Source: Agrococcus baldri
GTDB taxonomy: Bacteria; Actinomycetota; Actinomycetes; Actinomycetales; Microbacteriaceae
Assembly (NCBI GenBank): GCA_900114805.1
Contig: FOZN01000001.1
Location: 186,001 to 250,000 of the forward strand
Reading direction: 5' to 3'
DNA: 64,000 nucleotides
Shown here in pieces: positions 49,329 through 56,300 of this stretch (positions are counted from its first letter, which is position 1; the number at the start of each line of letters is the position of its first letter). Both the position numbers and the translations under genes were made by a program. The notes under the pieces are model-generated. The model did no database searches, was not told where the DNA came from, and saw only the letters and a list, made by a program, of their open reading frames with translations.

Positions 49329-50509
49329 GATTCGCTCTTTCCGAACGGTTGAAGCGGCTTCGCTGCGGGCGCGAATGCACCGAGCAACTTGCGAACCTGC
49401 TTCACTACCGGATCGCGAGGCGCGCGCTGCAGCAGCGGGATACCAGTGTTGAGCGATGCCGTGACCGCCTTCGAGTACGGAATTGTCAGGTCGACACCTG
49501 AGCGTATGGTCGCTTCGATGTCGGACACGCTCAGCCCCGCCTTCGGATCAGCGAAGTTGAGGATCGTCTGGCGCGCATTGGTCAGCATGCCGAGCTCGCG
49601 CAATGTGGCGATTTCCTTGCGCAGGCCCCTCGCCCCCGCGACGTCGAAGGTCGTCACCAAGATGGGCTCGGTGGTGTGATCCAGTGCTGCAAGCGTGCGG
49701 GGTTCGAGACCGGCAGCGGTATCGACCACGACATAGCGGAACTGTGTCTTGAGCGTCTCCAGTAGCGCGTTGACTTGCTCGGCGGTGATGCCGTCGGCTG
49801 CGACGGGACTCTCCGGGGCGCAGACGACCGAGAGACCTGACTCGTGCAAGGTCAACAACGTCTTCATCGCAATGGCATCGGTAAGTGCTGCTCCGTGAAC
49901 GACGTCGTCAAGCGTGTACTCGGGGTCGAGATTCAGCGCCGTCGCGACATCGCCGAACTGCACATCGAGGTCGACGAGCACGACGGATCCGGGCGCCCGC
50001 TCCGCGAGCCCGATGGCCAGATTCGTCGCGAGCATGGTCTTGCCGGCGCCGCCCTTCGGCGATAGCACAGTGAGCACGCGGCCCGGTGCGTCTAGCGGCT
50101 GTCCGACCGCGCCAGCCCCGATCCCGAGACGGCGCGACTGCATCGCCCGCGCGATCTGGGCGATGACATCTCGCAACTGCTCCTGGCCGGCATCCTCCGG
50201 TACGACGCCACGCACGCCAGCGCGCATTGCTGCGCTCGACAGCGCAACCGGGTCACCGATGAGCAGTACGCCGGTGCCCGGGAAGTCGCGATCGAATCGC
50301 GCAGCCAGTCCCAAGGCCGACGGCGCGTCGCTCGTCGCGTCGAGAACGAGCACATCGGGCAAAGTCTGGTGCTGCGTCAGCGCCAGCAACTGCATGGGCT
50401 CGACAGGCAACGGATGCGACGACACGGCGACGCTCGTGCCGCCAGCAGCGTCGTGGATTCTGCCCCTCAACTCGTTCGAATCGCTCGCGAGCAGCACGTT
50501 CTGGCTCAT
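49325..50509 (-). CDS. cpaE: Pilus-localising ParA-like ATPase (CpaE/TadZ)
   Basis: A 394-residue protein with an N-terminal receiver-like domain (about residues 1-125) and a MinD/ParA ATPase domain. The deviant Walker A is LSPKGGAGKTMLATNLA near residue 150, and VLVDLDVQFGDVATALNL follows. TadZ/CpaE positions the Tad machine at its site in the cell. Confidence 0.92.
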   Translation of the reverse strand: MSQNVLLASDSNELRGRIHDAAGGTSVAVSSHPLPVEPMQLLALTQHQTLPDVLVLDATSDAPSALGLAARFDRDFPGTGVLLIGDPVALSSAAMRAGVRGVVPEDAGQEQLRDVIAQIARAMQSRRLGIGAGAVGQPLDAPGRVLTVLSPKGGAGKTMLATNLAIGLAERAPGSVVLVDLDVQFGDVATALNLDPEYTLDDVVHGAALTDAIAMKTLLTLHESGLSVVCAPESPVAADGITAEQVNALLETLKTQFRYVVVDTAAGLEPRTLAALDHTTEPILVTTFDVAGARGLRKEIATLRELGMLTNARQTILNFADPKAGLSVSDIEATIRSGVDLTIPYSKAVTASLNTGIPLLQRAPRDPVVKQVRKLLGAFAPAAKPLQPFGKSES

Positions 50510-51222
50510 TGGAAGATCTCCTCGATGGTCACGATCTGCGTGCCGGCTTCAGGCACTGCTTCGCCCTCGAGCGAGAGCCAGATCGTCGCAAACTCCGAAG
50601 CGAATACGACCCGCTCCGCGTCGGCAGGAGACAGCGCGAGGGTCACCATCACGCTGCCTGCAGCAGCTTGCTCGGAGGTCGACCCGTCCTCGTTTGTCAC
50701 AGTGCTGACACCGCCGCGAACGTCAGTGACGAGCACCTTGTGCAGCATCAGGTGGGTCGCGGAAGTCTCGCTGTCGGTCGCGGAGACGAAGAATCCGACC
50801 GTGTCGCCAGCGTGGAGTTCGCCTCCAATGACTCTGCGCGGTTCCAGTTCGATGGTCAACAGGTGCATGTCTGCAGGAACTTCGACTTCGCCAGGCACCG
50901 CTTCAGGCGCGACGAAACGCGAGGCGAGCAACTGCTCACCCACCTGCAGGTCGGTCACCGTCAGGAGGCCTGCAACGTCACTGAGGTCGACGACACCGCC
51001 AGGAACGACAGCAGCCGACGGAATCTCTGCCACGGTCAGCGAACGCGAGATCGATTCTGCGGGCGTGCCCTCAGCAATCGGCTCCGCCACCACCAGCACC
51101 TGCACCGGGTCCATTCGCGCCATGGCGCGGGAATCAGCATTCGAGGCGTACAGGTAGGTGGCGACTCCTCCGACCGCGGCAATGAGCAGCGCCACGAGCG
51201 CAACAATCAGACGACGAATCAT
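50506..51222 (-). CDS. cpaB: Pilus assembly protein CpaB/RcpC
   Basis: A 238-residue protein with one N-terminal helix (residues 5-24), then an SAF domain (about 40-110: VLVVAEPIAEGTPA, LLASRFVAPEAVPG) and the RcpC C-terminal region. In Gram-negatives it works near the secretin; in this monoderm-like host it should sit on the outer face of the membrane. Both ends overlap neighbours by 4 nt. Confidence 0.88.
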   Translation of the reverse strand: MIRRLIVALVALLIAAVGGVATYLYASNADSRAMARMDPVQVLVVAEPIAEGTPAESISRSLTVAEIPSAAVVPGGVVDLSDVAGLLTVTDLQVGEQLLASRFVAPEAVPGEVEVPADMHLLTIELEPRRVIGGELHAGDTVGFFVSATDSETSATHLMLHKVLVTDVRGGVSTVTNEDGSTSEQAAAGSVMVTLALSPADAERVVFASEFATIWLSLEGEAVPEAGTQIVTIEEIFQ

Positions 51223-52283
51223 GGGGTTCCACCGTTCGGAAGTTCAAGCGTGATGACGACAACTCCCAAGTTCGGAGCCCCGGGATCCGTCTCTACCTCG
51301 GCATCCGTCGAGACAAATCGCTGCGGCATGATCGTGATCCAACCCGCGCCATTGCCAGGGTTTTTGCACAACGCCGAACTCGAGACGGCAGCGCCGTTAA
51401 CGTCTAGGCCGTACTCTCGATTTCCGTGGAAGCAGTAGCCCTCCAGGGTCACCGCGATGTAGCCCATGATGCGGTAGTTCTTGGCGTTGTTCGCCTGATC
51501 GGCTGTGCTGAACACCGGGAGCAGGCCGTATGGCTCTGAGGCGTCGTTGCCTCGAACAATCTCCTGTTGCAGGCGCGTGTAACACGCACTGTCCGCCGTA
51601 CCGTTCCCGGAGCCAACGTTCTCGCCTACTCGCGTGTGCACACTGCACGGCAGTTCACCGGCAGCGTAGTCCGGCGCCAGCCAGCCGAAGCCGCCCGGAG
51701 CGTACAGGCCGCTGTTCGTCTTGTTGCAAACGCCTGTTGGCGAAACCTGCGATTGGTCCAGCTGAAACCGCTGACCAATCGCACTCTCTTGCAGCCCGAC
51801 CACGTTGCCATCTACATCTGTGGCAAGAACGCCGAAGTTCACGAGTTCGCACTCCGCGAATGCGAATGGAATCGGCGACCTTGCTGCGCTCGGAGCAGTA
51901 TTCCATGCGGCGGCGCCATACGCAGCGAGATCGGTACTGCCCGGCACGAACCAATGCGTGCGGTCAGACTCCACACTGACTTCGACACGACTCAATTCGG
52001 GGTAAACCGTCACGTCGGCGACGGAGGCTTCACCACCAAACGGAGAATTCGCGTCTGCCAGGCGCTCCGCCGTTCCATTCGCCTCGCCGCAATCTCCCTG
52101 CGCGCAATCCAGCGCGACGGCCAGGGCTGCCGCGTCAGCGCCGGTCTGGAGCCGTTGGCGGTCGGCGTGCATGCCTGCGACGTCGATCGCCAGTGCCGCG
52201 ATGACCATCAGCGGGATGAGCAGGATCGCGACCCACACAGCAACTGCGCCGCGGTCTGCAGGGCTTCCAGTCAACCGTTGCAT
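51219..52283 (-). CDS. Tad pilus-associated TadG-like pseudopilin
   Basis: A 354-residue protein. After a short N-terminus, DRGAVAVWVAILLIPLMVIA is the putative-Flp-type transmembrane stretch (TadE_N/TadG). A long extracellular domain with six or more Cys follows. It has no recognisable von Willebrand domain, so it is a TadG-like minor component. The start lies inside the tadE end (13-nt overlap). Confidence 0.8.
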   Translation of the reverse strand: MQRLTGSPADRGAVAVWVAILLIPLMVIAALAIDVAGMHADRQRLQTGADAAALAVALDCAQGDCGEANGTAERLADANSPFGGEASVADVTVYPELSRVEVSVESDRTHWFVPGSTDLAAYGAAAWNTAPSAARSPIPFAFAECELVNFGVLATDVDGNVVGLQESAIGQRFQLDQSQVSPTGVCNKTNSGLYAPGGFGWLAPDYAAGELPCSVHTRVGENVGSGNGTADSACYTRLQQEIVRGNDASEPYGLLPVFSTADQANNAKNYRIMGYIAVTLEGYCFHGNREYGLDVNGAAVSSSALCKNPGNGAGWITIMPQRFVSTDAEVETDPGAPNLGVVVITLELPNGGTP

Positions 52284-52693
52284 CGCATGGTCCCTTGTCC
52301 TGTGAGAGTGAGATCGCCGAAGAGGCCGCCGAGCATGCCAAACGTGTGCTCGATCGAGACGCGTACGGTGCGCGGGTCAGCGGACTCCGGAGGAGTGCGG
52401 CAGGCAGACCAGTCGACATCGACCTCCGCAGCTGCTATCGCAACCGAGGCTGAAGCAGAGTCGATTGCGACGCCAGCAATCGTTGATTGTGCGGCAGTTT
52501 CGGCGGCGGCATCGGCCGGCAGATTGCCAATCGCCGCTATACGCACTGCATCCCGTGCTGCATTGTCAAGCACGGTCTGAACGTGGAAAGCGTGGCCGAA
52601 GCCGATGATGCCCAAAGTGAGCGCGAGCAGCAGCGGGACCACGAGCGCGAACTCGACAGCCGCCGCCCCTGTGTCCTTCGCGCGTGCAGACAC
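52271..52693 (-). CDS. tadE: TadE-family minor pseudopilin
   Basis: A 140-residue protein. DTGAAAVEFALVVPLLLALT is the TadE prepilin-like segment with Glu at the +5 position. I place the start at the GTG at 52693 because AAGGAG lies 7 nt upstream; the frame is open further. It is likely processed by the A24 peptidase encoded at 54,056. Confidence 0.85.
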   Translation of the reverse strand: MSARAKDTGAAAVEFALVVPLLLALTLGIIGFGHAFHVQTVLDNAARDAVRIAAIGNLPADAAAETAAQSTIAGVAIDSASASVAIAAAEVDVDWSACRTPPESADPRTVRVSIEHTFGMLGGLFGDLTLTGQGTMRCNG

Positions 52694-52777
52694 GTGATGC
52701 TCCTTCGTCGAATGTGCTCCGAGAGCGATGGCGCCCGACGGTGAACCCACGCCGGGCGCCAATCAACTAACTCGACG

Positions 52778-52996
52778 TCACGGAGTGGTTGGGGGCTGCG
52801 TGCCCTCGGGGAGCGCATCCGAGACGTTGCCGAACAGCGTGTCGAGCTGTCCACCAAGGGCCGTGACGGCCACGATGATCACGACGGCGATCAGGCCGAC
52901 GAGCAGGCCGTACTCGACTGCGGTCGCGCCGCGGTCGTTCTTCTTGTCAAAACGCTCAGCCACAAAGGTCTGAGCCGCAACGAGGAATGCGAGCAT
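52778..52996 (-). CDS. flp: Flp-family type IVb major pilin
   Basis: A 72-residue prepilin. Cleavage is expected after G23 (KKNDRG/ATAVEYG), with E28 as the +5 Glu and a hydrophobic helix LLVGLIAVVIIVAVTALGG. The mature pilin is about 49 residues with a short Pro/Thr tail. AGGAAA lies ahead of the ATG at 52996. It is the first gene of the Tad operon. Confidence 0.92.
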   Translation of the reverse strand: MLAFLVAAQTFVAERFDKKNDRGATAVEYGLLVGLIAVVIIVAVTALGGQLDTLFGNVSDALPEGTQPPTTP

Positions 52997-53382
52997 GGAA
53001 ATTTCCTAACTTGACAGGCCCAGAGCTGGGGACTCCGGTGCTTGAGGGATGCCGGCCCGTTCAGGACGACGACAATGATGTTCGCACGCGGATTGCTCAG
53101 CGCGCAAGAATCCGAAGGCTAAAGATTTGCTCAAGACCCGCGTTGCATGAGCGGCAACCTTCCGGTTTGCGCAAGAGGGCTTGACTGAAACAGTGTTACG
53201 GCAGAAGATTGCTCCGTGGAGCCGCGCACCCGCCGGCACCGCGACCACCGGGTGCAACAGCAGCGCCCACCCGTTTCCGAGGACCGGACACCGTCATGCA
53301 ACTGAATGCCACCGACCCCCAGGGCCGACCCAGAGCATCCGCAGGGCTCGTACTCGACTTCTCGCCGTTACAGTGAGCCGCC
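52997..53382. other. 386-bp divergent control region between flp and a TetR gene
   Basis: No gene is visible. It holds TTGACT at 53181-53186, directly followed by GAAACAGTGTTAC (53187-53199), a near-palindrome around AACAGTGTT. A TACAGT box at 53369-53374 lies 8 nt before the TetR start. The AT content is higher than in flanking genes. The flp promoter must lie here, but I cannot place it with confidence. Confidence 0.6.
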
Positions 53383-54018
53383 ATGCCTGAGACGAACTCC
53401 GCTGCCGACGAGCAGCCCCAGCCCGGTCTGCGCGAGCGCAAAAAGCAACTGACGCGCCGCACGATCGCCGACGCCGCCTTCACTCTGACCAGCGAGAACG
53501 GGCTCGACAGCGTCACGATCGACCAGATCGCGGAGCGTGCGTTCGTCTCGCCGCGCACCGTCTCGAACTACTTCACGTCGAAGGAAGCCGCGATCATCGC
53601 GGCACATAACAACGCTCCGATCGAGATGCTCGCCGGACTCGATGAGCGGTCGACGGATGAGCCTCCGCTGAAGTCCCTGCGCGCTGTGCTGACGACCGCC
53701 ATCCGCGGCTGGACGAAGGAGCAGATGGCCGCTCTCAAGGCGAAGGACGAGCTCGTTGAGCGATTCCCTACACTGATGCCGCATCGCATGGCACAGTTCG
53801 AGGAGCTCGAGGAGGCAATCCGCGAAGCCATTGCCGAGCGCAGCGGCGTCGACCCTGACACCGACCCGTTCCCGCGCCTGATCGCGGGAGCTGCGACGAC
53901 CGCCGTCAAGACGGCCATCCGCATGTGGGACAACAGCGGTGGCGGCGCTGACGCGATCGCCGACCTGGTGGACAAGGCGTTCATCGACCTTGAGGCGGGC
54001 CTGAGCCCCGAAGCTTGA
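53383..54018 (+). CDS. TetR/AcrR-family transcriptional regulator
   Basis: A 211-residue repressor-type protein with an N-terminal helix-turn-helix (TIDQIAERAFVSPRTVSNYF, about residues 45-64). The sequence SPRTVSNYFTSKEAAI is seen in a common actinobacterial TetR subgroup. It is divergent from the flp-tad operon and lies before the prepilin peptidase, so it may control pilus genes; this is context only. Ligand unknown. Confidence 0.9.
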   Translation: MPETNSAADEQPQPGLRERKKQLTRRTIADAAFTLTSENGLDSVTIDQIAERAFVSPRTVSNYFTSKEAAIIAAHNNAPIEMLAGLDERSTDEPPLKSLRAVLTTAIRGWTKEQMAALKAKDELVERFPTLMPHRMAQFEELEEAIREAIAERSGVDPDTDPFPRLIAGAATTAVKTAIRMWDNSGGGADAIADLVDKAFIDLEAGLSPEA

Positions 54019-54055
54019 GCGTCGGCGGCTGGTCGCTGCCGCTGACATAGCATCA

Positions 54056-54700
54056 GTGGCGATGCCGCCGCTCATGATCGCGACCGCGGCCGCACTGTGC
54101 GCTGCGGCCGCGGTGTTGCTGACGCCGTGGGCCCGCGGCATCGTCGACAGCTCGTCGAAGTGGTTGCACCGCTGGGTTCCCGGCGTGCTTGGGACCATCT
54201 TCGGCGCGGGCGCGGCTCTCCTCGCCGGCCACTGGGCCGTGCTGCTCGCACTATGCGTGCTCGCGATCGGCTGTGCGCTGCTGATTGCAGTCGACCTCGC
54301 GGTCTTCCGGCTGCCGGACATGATCGTGTGGCCGACGACCGGGCTCGTGCTCGTGTTGCTGCTGCTCGCCGCGATTGTGACCGGCGAGTGGGGACGGTTC
54401 TGGACTGCGGTCCTTGCAATGCTCGCCGTCGGGGCCGGCTACTTCATCTTCGCCTTCATCTCCCCCGCCAGCCTCGGCCTCGGCGACGTCAAGCTCTCAC
54501 TCGTGCTCGGGCTCGCGCTCGGTTGGTTCGGCTGGCAGGCAGTCTTCTTCGGCATCCTCGGCGGCTTCATCGTGCTCGCCCTCGTCGCCTTCGCCCTCAT
54601 GGCCGTGCGTCGCGCATCCATCAAGTCCGACCTGGCATTCGGACCATGGATGATCGTCGGCGCCGCCGCAGGGCTCGCAGTGGCGACGGTCGGCGCGTAG
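54056..54700 (+). CDS. Prepilin peptidase (A24 family)
   Basis: A 214-residue polytopic aspartic protease. The two catalytic Asp sites are in VDLAVFRLPDMIV (about residue 83) and SLGLGDVKLS (about residue 144). The N-terminal methylase domain of PilD is absent, as in Tad-associated peptidases. It should cleave Flp and TadE. The start could be GTG 54056 or ATG 54062; neither has a clear ribosome site. Confidence 0.88.
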   Translation: MAMPPLMIATAAALCAAAAVLLTPWARGIVDSSSKWLHRWVPGVLGTIFGAGAALLAGHWAVLLALCVLAIGCALLIAVDLAVFRLPDMIVWPTTGLVLVLLLLAAIVTGEWGRFWTAVLAMLAVGAGYFIFAFISPASLGLGDVKLSLVLGLALGWFGWQAVFFGILGGFIVLALVAFALMAVRRASIKSDLAFGPWMIVGAAAGLAVATVGA

Positions 54701-54742
54701 CCAGCTCGGTGATAGATTGGTCGTCGCTGTTCACACAGCCCG

Positions 54743-54818
54743 GCCCCCATAGCTCAGGGGATAGAGCGTCTGCCTCCGGAGCAGAAGGCCGCAGGTTCGA
54801 ATCCTGCTGGGGGCACCA
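54743..54818 (+). tRNA. tRNA-Arg (anticodon CCG)
   Basis: A 73-nt cloverleaf plus encoded CCA (54816-54818). The acceptor arm is GCCCCCA/TGGGGGC, the D arm starts TAGCTC, the anticodon stem-loop is TCTGC-CTCCGGA-GCAGA with anticodon CCG, and the T arm is GCAGGTTCGAATCCTGC. Confidence 0.98.
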
Positions 54819-54865
54819 AATTCTTCCGCCTGCGCGGCGGGTCCGGGGACGCGCGCGAAACACCG

Positions 54866-54871
54866 TACGCT
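54866..54871 (+). promoter_or_regulatory. -10 box of leaderless TetR gene
   Basis: TACGCT ends 7 nt before the ATG at 54879, with no Shine-Dalgarno sequence. Confidence 0.4.
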
Positions 54872-54878
54872 TACTTGC

Positions 54879-55472
54879 ATGGGACGCCCACGCCTTCATG
54901 ACGAGCACCTGCAACAGCGCCTGCTCGAGGCCGCCACTGACTTGATGGCGGTGGAAGGCCCCGATTTCTCCCTGCGGCCACTGGTCGCATCCGTCGGCAC
55001 CTCGACCTCCGCCGTGTACTCGCTGTTCGGATCGCGGGGTGAGCTGCTCGAGGCGATCACGGTGCGCGCCGCCAGTTCGTTCGTGGCGGCGCAGCGCACG
55101 GCGCACAGCGACGACCCTGTGCAGCACATCGTGGGCATCGCGCACGCGATCCGCCAGTGGGCGACCGAGAACGCCGCGATGTTCCAGGTCGTCTTCGGCC
55201 GCACCAACGACTCCCCCGCAATCGCGGAGGCGCGCGAGCGCGCTACAGAGCCGCTGCTCGAGGCCGTGACGGCTGCGACCGAGCAGGGAATCCTGCACGG
55301 CGACGTCGAGACCACCGCCCGCACGATCTTCGCCGGCGTGCACGGCTTCATCGCGCTCGAGATTCTGGGCCACTACCCCGCCGCGCAGGCCGACGCGCTG
55401 TTCGCCGCGCTGCTGGCCGCCATCTGGCGCAGCTGGGCGACGCCCGAGCACCTCGGCGCCGTCGCCGCCTGA
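54879..55472 (+). CDS. TetR-family regulator (TetR_C_33-like)
   Basis: A 197-residue protein. The N-terminal HTH includes LRPLVASVGTSTSAVYSLFG (about residues 31-50). The C-terminal domain contains HAIRQWATENAAMFQVVFGR, resembling the WHG/TetR_C_33 ligand domains. It ends 12 nt before the csoR operator but is not obviously copper-linked. Confidence 0.88.
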   Translation: MGRPRLHDEHLQQRLLEAATDLMAVEGPDFSLRPLVASVGTSTSAVYSLFGSRGELLEAITVRAASSFVAAQRTAHSDDPVQHIVGIAHAIRQWATENAAMFQVVFGRTNDSPAIAEARERATEPLLEAVTAATEQGILHGDVETTARTIFAGVHGFIALEILGHYPAAQADALFAALLAAIWRSWATPEHLGAVAA

Positions 55473-55475
55473 CGC

Positions 55476-55504
55476 TTGATCGCAATACCCCTCGGGGGTA
55501 TGAT
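55476..55504 (+). promoter_or_regulatory. csoR promoter with CsoR operator in the spacer
   Basis: TTGATC (55476-55481) and TATGAT (55499-55504) have a 17-bp spacer. The operator ATACCCCTCGGGGGTAT (55485-55501) fills the spacer and enters the -10 box. The ATG follows after 6 nt, so csoR should be leaderless and autorepressed. Confidence 0.88.
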
Positions 55505-55510
55505 CGACGC

Positions 55511-55816
55511 ATGACCACCACCGCTGTCGCGCCGACGCACGGCTATGCCGACAATAAGGATGCGCTGCTCAAGCGCCTGCGCCGTGCCGAGGGCCAAGTG
55601 CGCGGTGTCGCCCGCATGGTCGACGAAGACGTGTACTGCATCGACATCCTCACTCAGGTCTCGGCCGCCACCAAGGCGCTCGAGACCGTCGCGCTGCAGC
55701 TGCTCGAAGACCACCTCGCACACTGCGTCGCGGAAGCCGCCGCGCAGGGCGGACCCGTGGCCGAGGCGAAGCTCGCCGAGGCGAGCGCAGCCATCGCACG
55801 CCTCGTGCGCTCCTGA
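55511..55816 (+). CDS. csoR: Copper-sensing repressor CsoR
   Basis: A 101-residue all-helical DNA-binding repressor. The Cu(I) ligands of the family are present: C43 (DVYCIDIL), H68 and C72 (HLAHC, the H-x3-C pair). LLKRLRRAEGQVRGVARM gives the typical N-terminal helix. Cu(I) binding should release the GC-tract palindromes ahead of csoR, copA and copB. The start at 55511 is decided by the promoter and the family N-terminus; the frame stays open upstream. Confidence 0.94.
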   Translation: MTTTAVAPTHGYADNKDALLKRLRRAEGQVRGVARMVDEDVYCIDILTQVSAATKALETVALQLLEDHLAHCVAEAAAQGGPVAEAKLAEASAAIARLVRS

Positions 55817-55845
55817 ACCACACCCACGTCAATCGGAAGGCACCC

Positions 55846-56178
55846 ATGCTGCAGGACATCGAGATCACGACCATCCCGACCGACACGAACGAGCAGGCGG
55901 GCGGCTGCTGCGGTGGCGGCTGCTGCTCGACCGACGCTGCGGCCACCGCGACGGACGCCGGCGTCTCGCAGGCGTTCTCGGTCGAGGGCATGACCTGCGG
56001 CCACTGCGTCTCGTCGGTCACCGAGGAGATCTCGGGGCTCGCAGGCGTCGAAGGCGTCGACGTGCAGCTCGTCGCCGGCGGCCGCTCGACCGTGACCGTC
56101 GCCTCCGACAGCCCGCTGCGCATCGACGACGTGCGCGCGGCGGTCAGCGAGGCCGGATACACGCTCGTCGAGGGCTGA
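55846..56178 (+). CDS. copZ: Copper chaperone CopZ-like with N-terminal Cys motif
   Basis: A 110-residue protein. The HMA domain (residues 41-110) carries MTCGHC. The N-terminal 35 residues are unusual: a CCGGGCC Cys cluster in a flexible segment, not part of the standard 68-residue CopZ. This may be an extra Cu(I)-binding site. It follows csoR by 29 nt and should be in the same transcript. It delivers Cu(I) to CopA. Confidence 0.9.
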   Translation: MLQDIEITTIPTDTNEQAGGCCGGGCCSTDAAATATDAGVSQAFSVEGMTCGHCVSSVTEEISGLAGVEGVDVQLVAGGRSTVTVASDSPLRIDDVRAAVSEAGYTLVEG

Positions 56179-56190
56179 GACTTCATCATG

Positions 56191-56230
56191 GAAAGCGCCG
56201 ATCCCTGCGGGGGTCGGCGCTTTCTGGTTT
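56191..56230 (+). terminator. Rho-independent terminator after copZ
   Basis: GAAAGCGCCGA (56191-56201) pairs perfectly with TCGGCGCTTTC (56214-56224) with further pairing toward a CTGCGG apex. The 3' side ends TTTCTGGTTT. It separates csoR-copZ from the independently promoted copA. Confidence 0.85.
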
Positions 56231-56273
56231 CGATGCGCCGACTGGGTCAGCCACTCGACCGACGCACATCTAA

Positions 56274-56293
56274 ATACCCCTAGGGGGTATAGT
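56274..56293 (+). promoter_or_regulatory. CsoR operator and -10 box of copA
   Basis: The palindrome ATACCCCTAGGGGGTAT (56274-56290) is identical to the one before copB. TATAGT (56288-56293) overlaps it and ends 7 nt before the GTG at 56301. I see no good -35 hexamer. Confidence 0.88.
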
Positions 56294-56300
56294 GGCAGAC

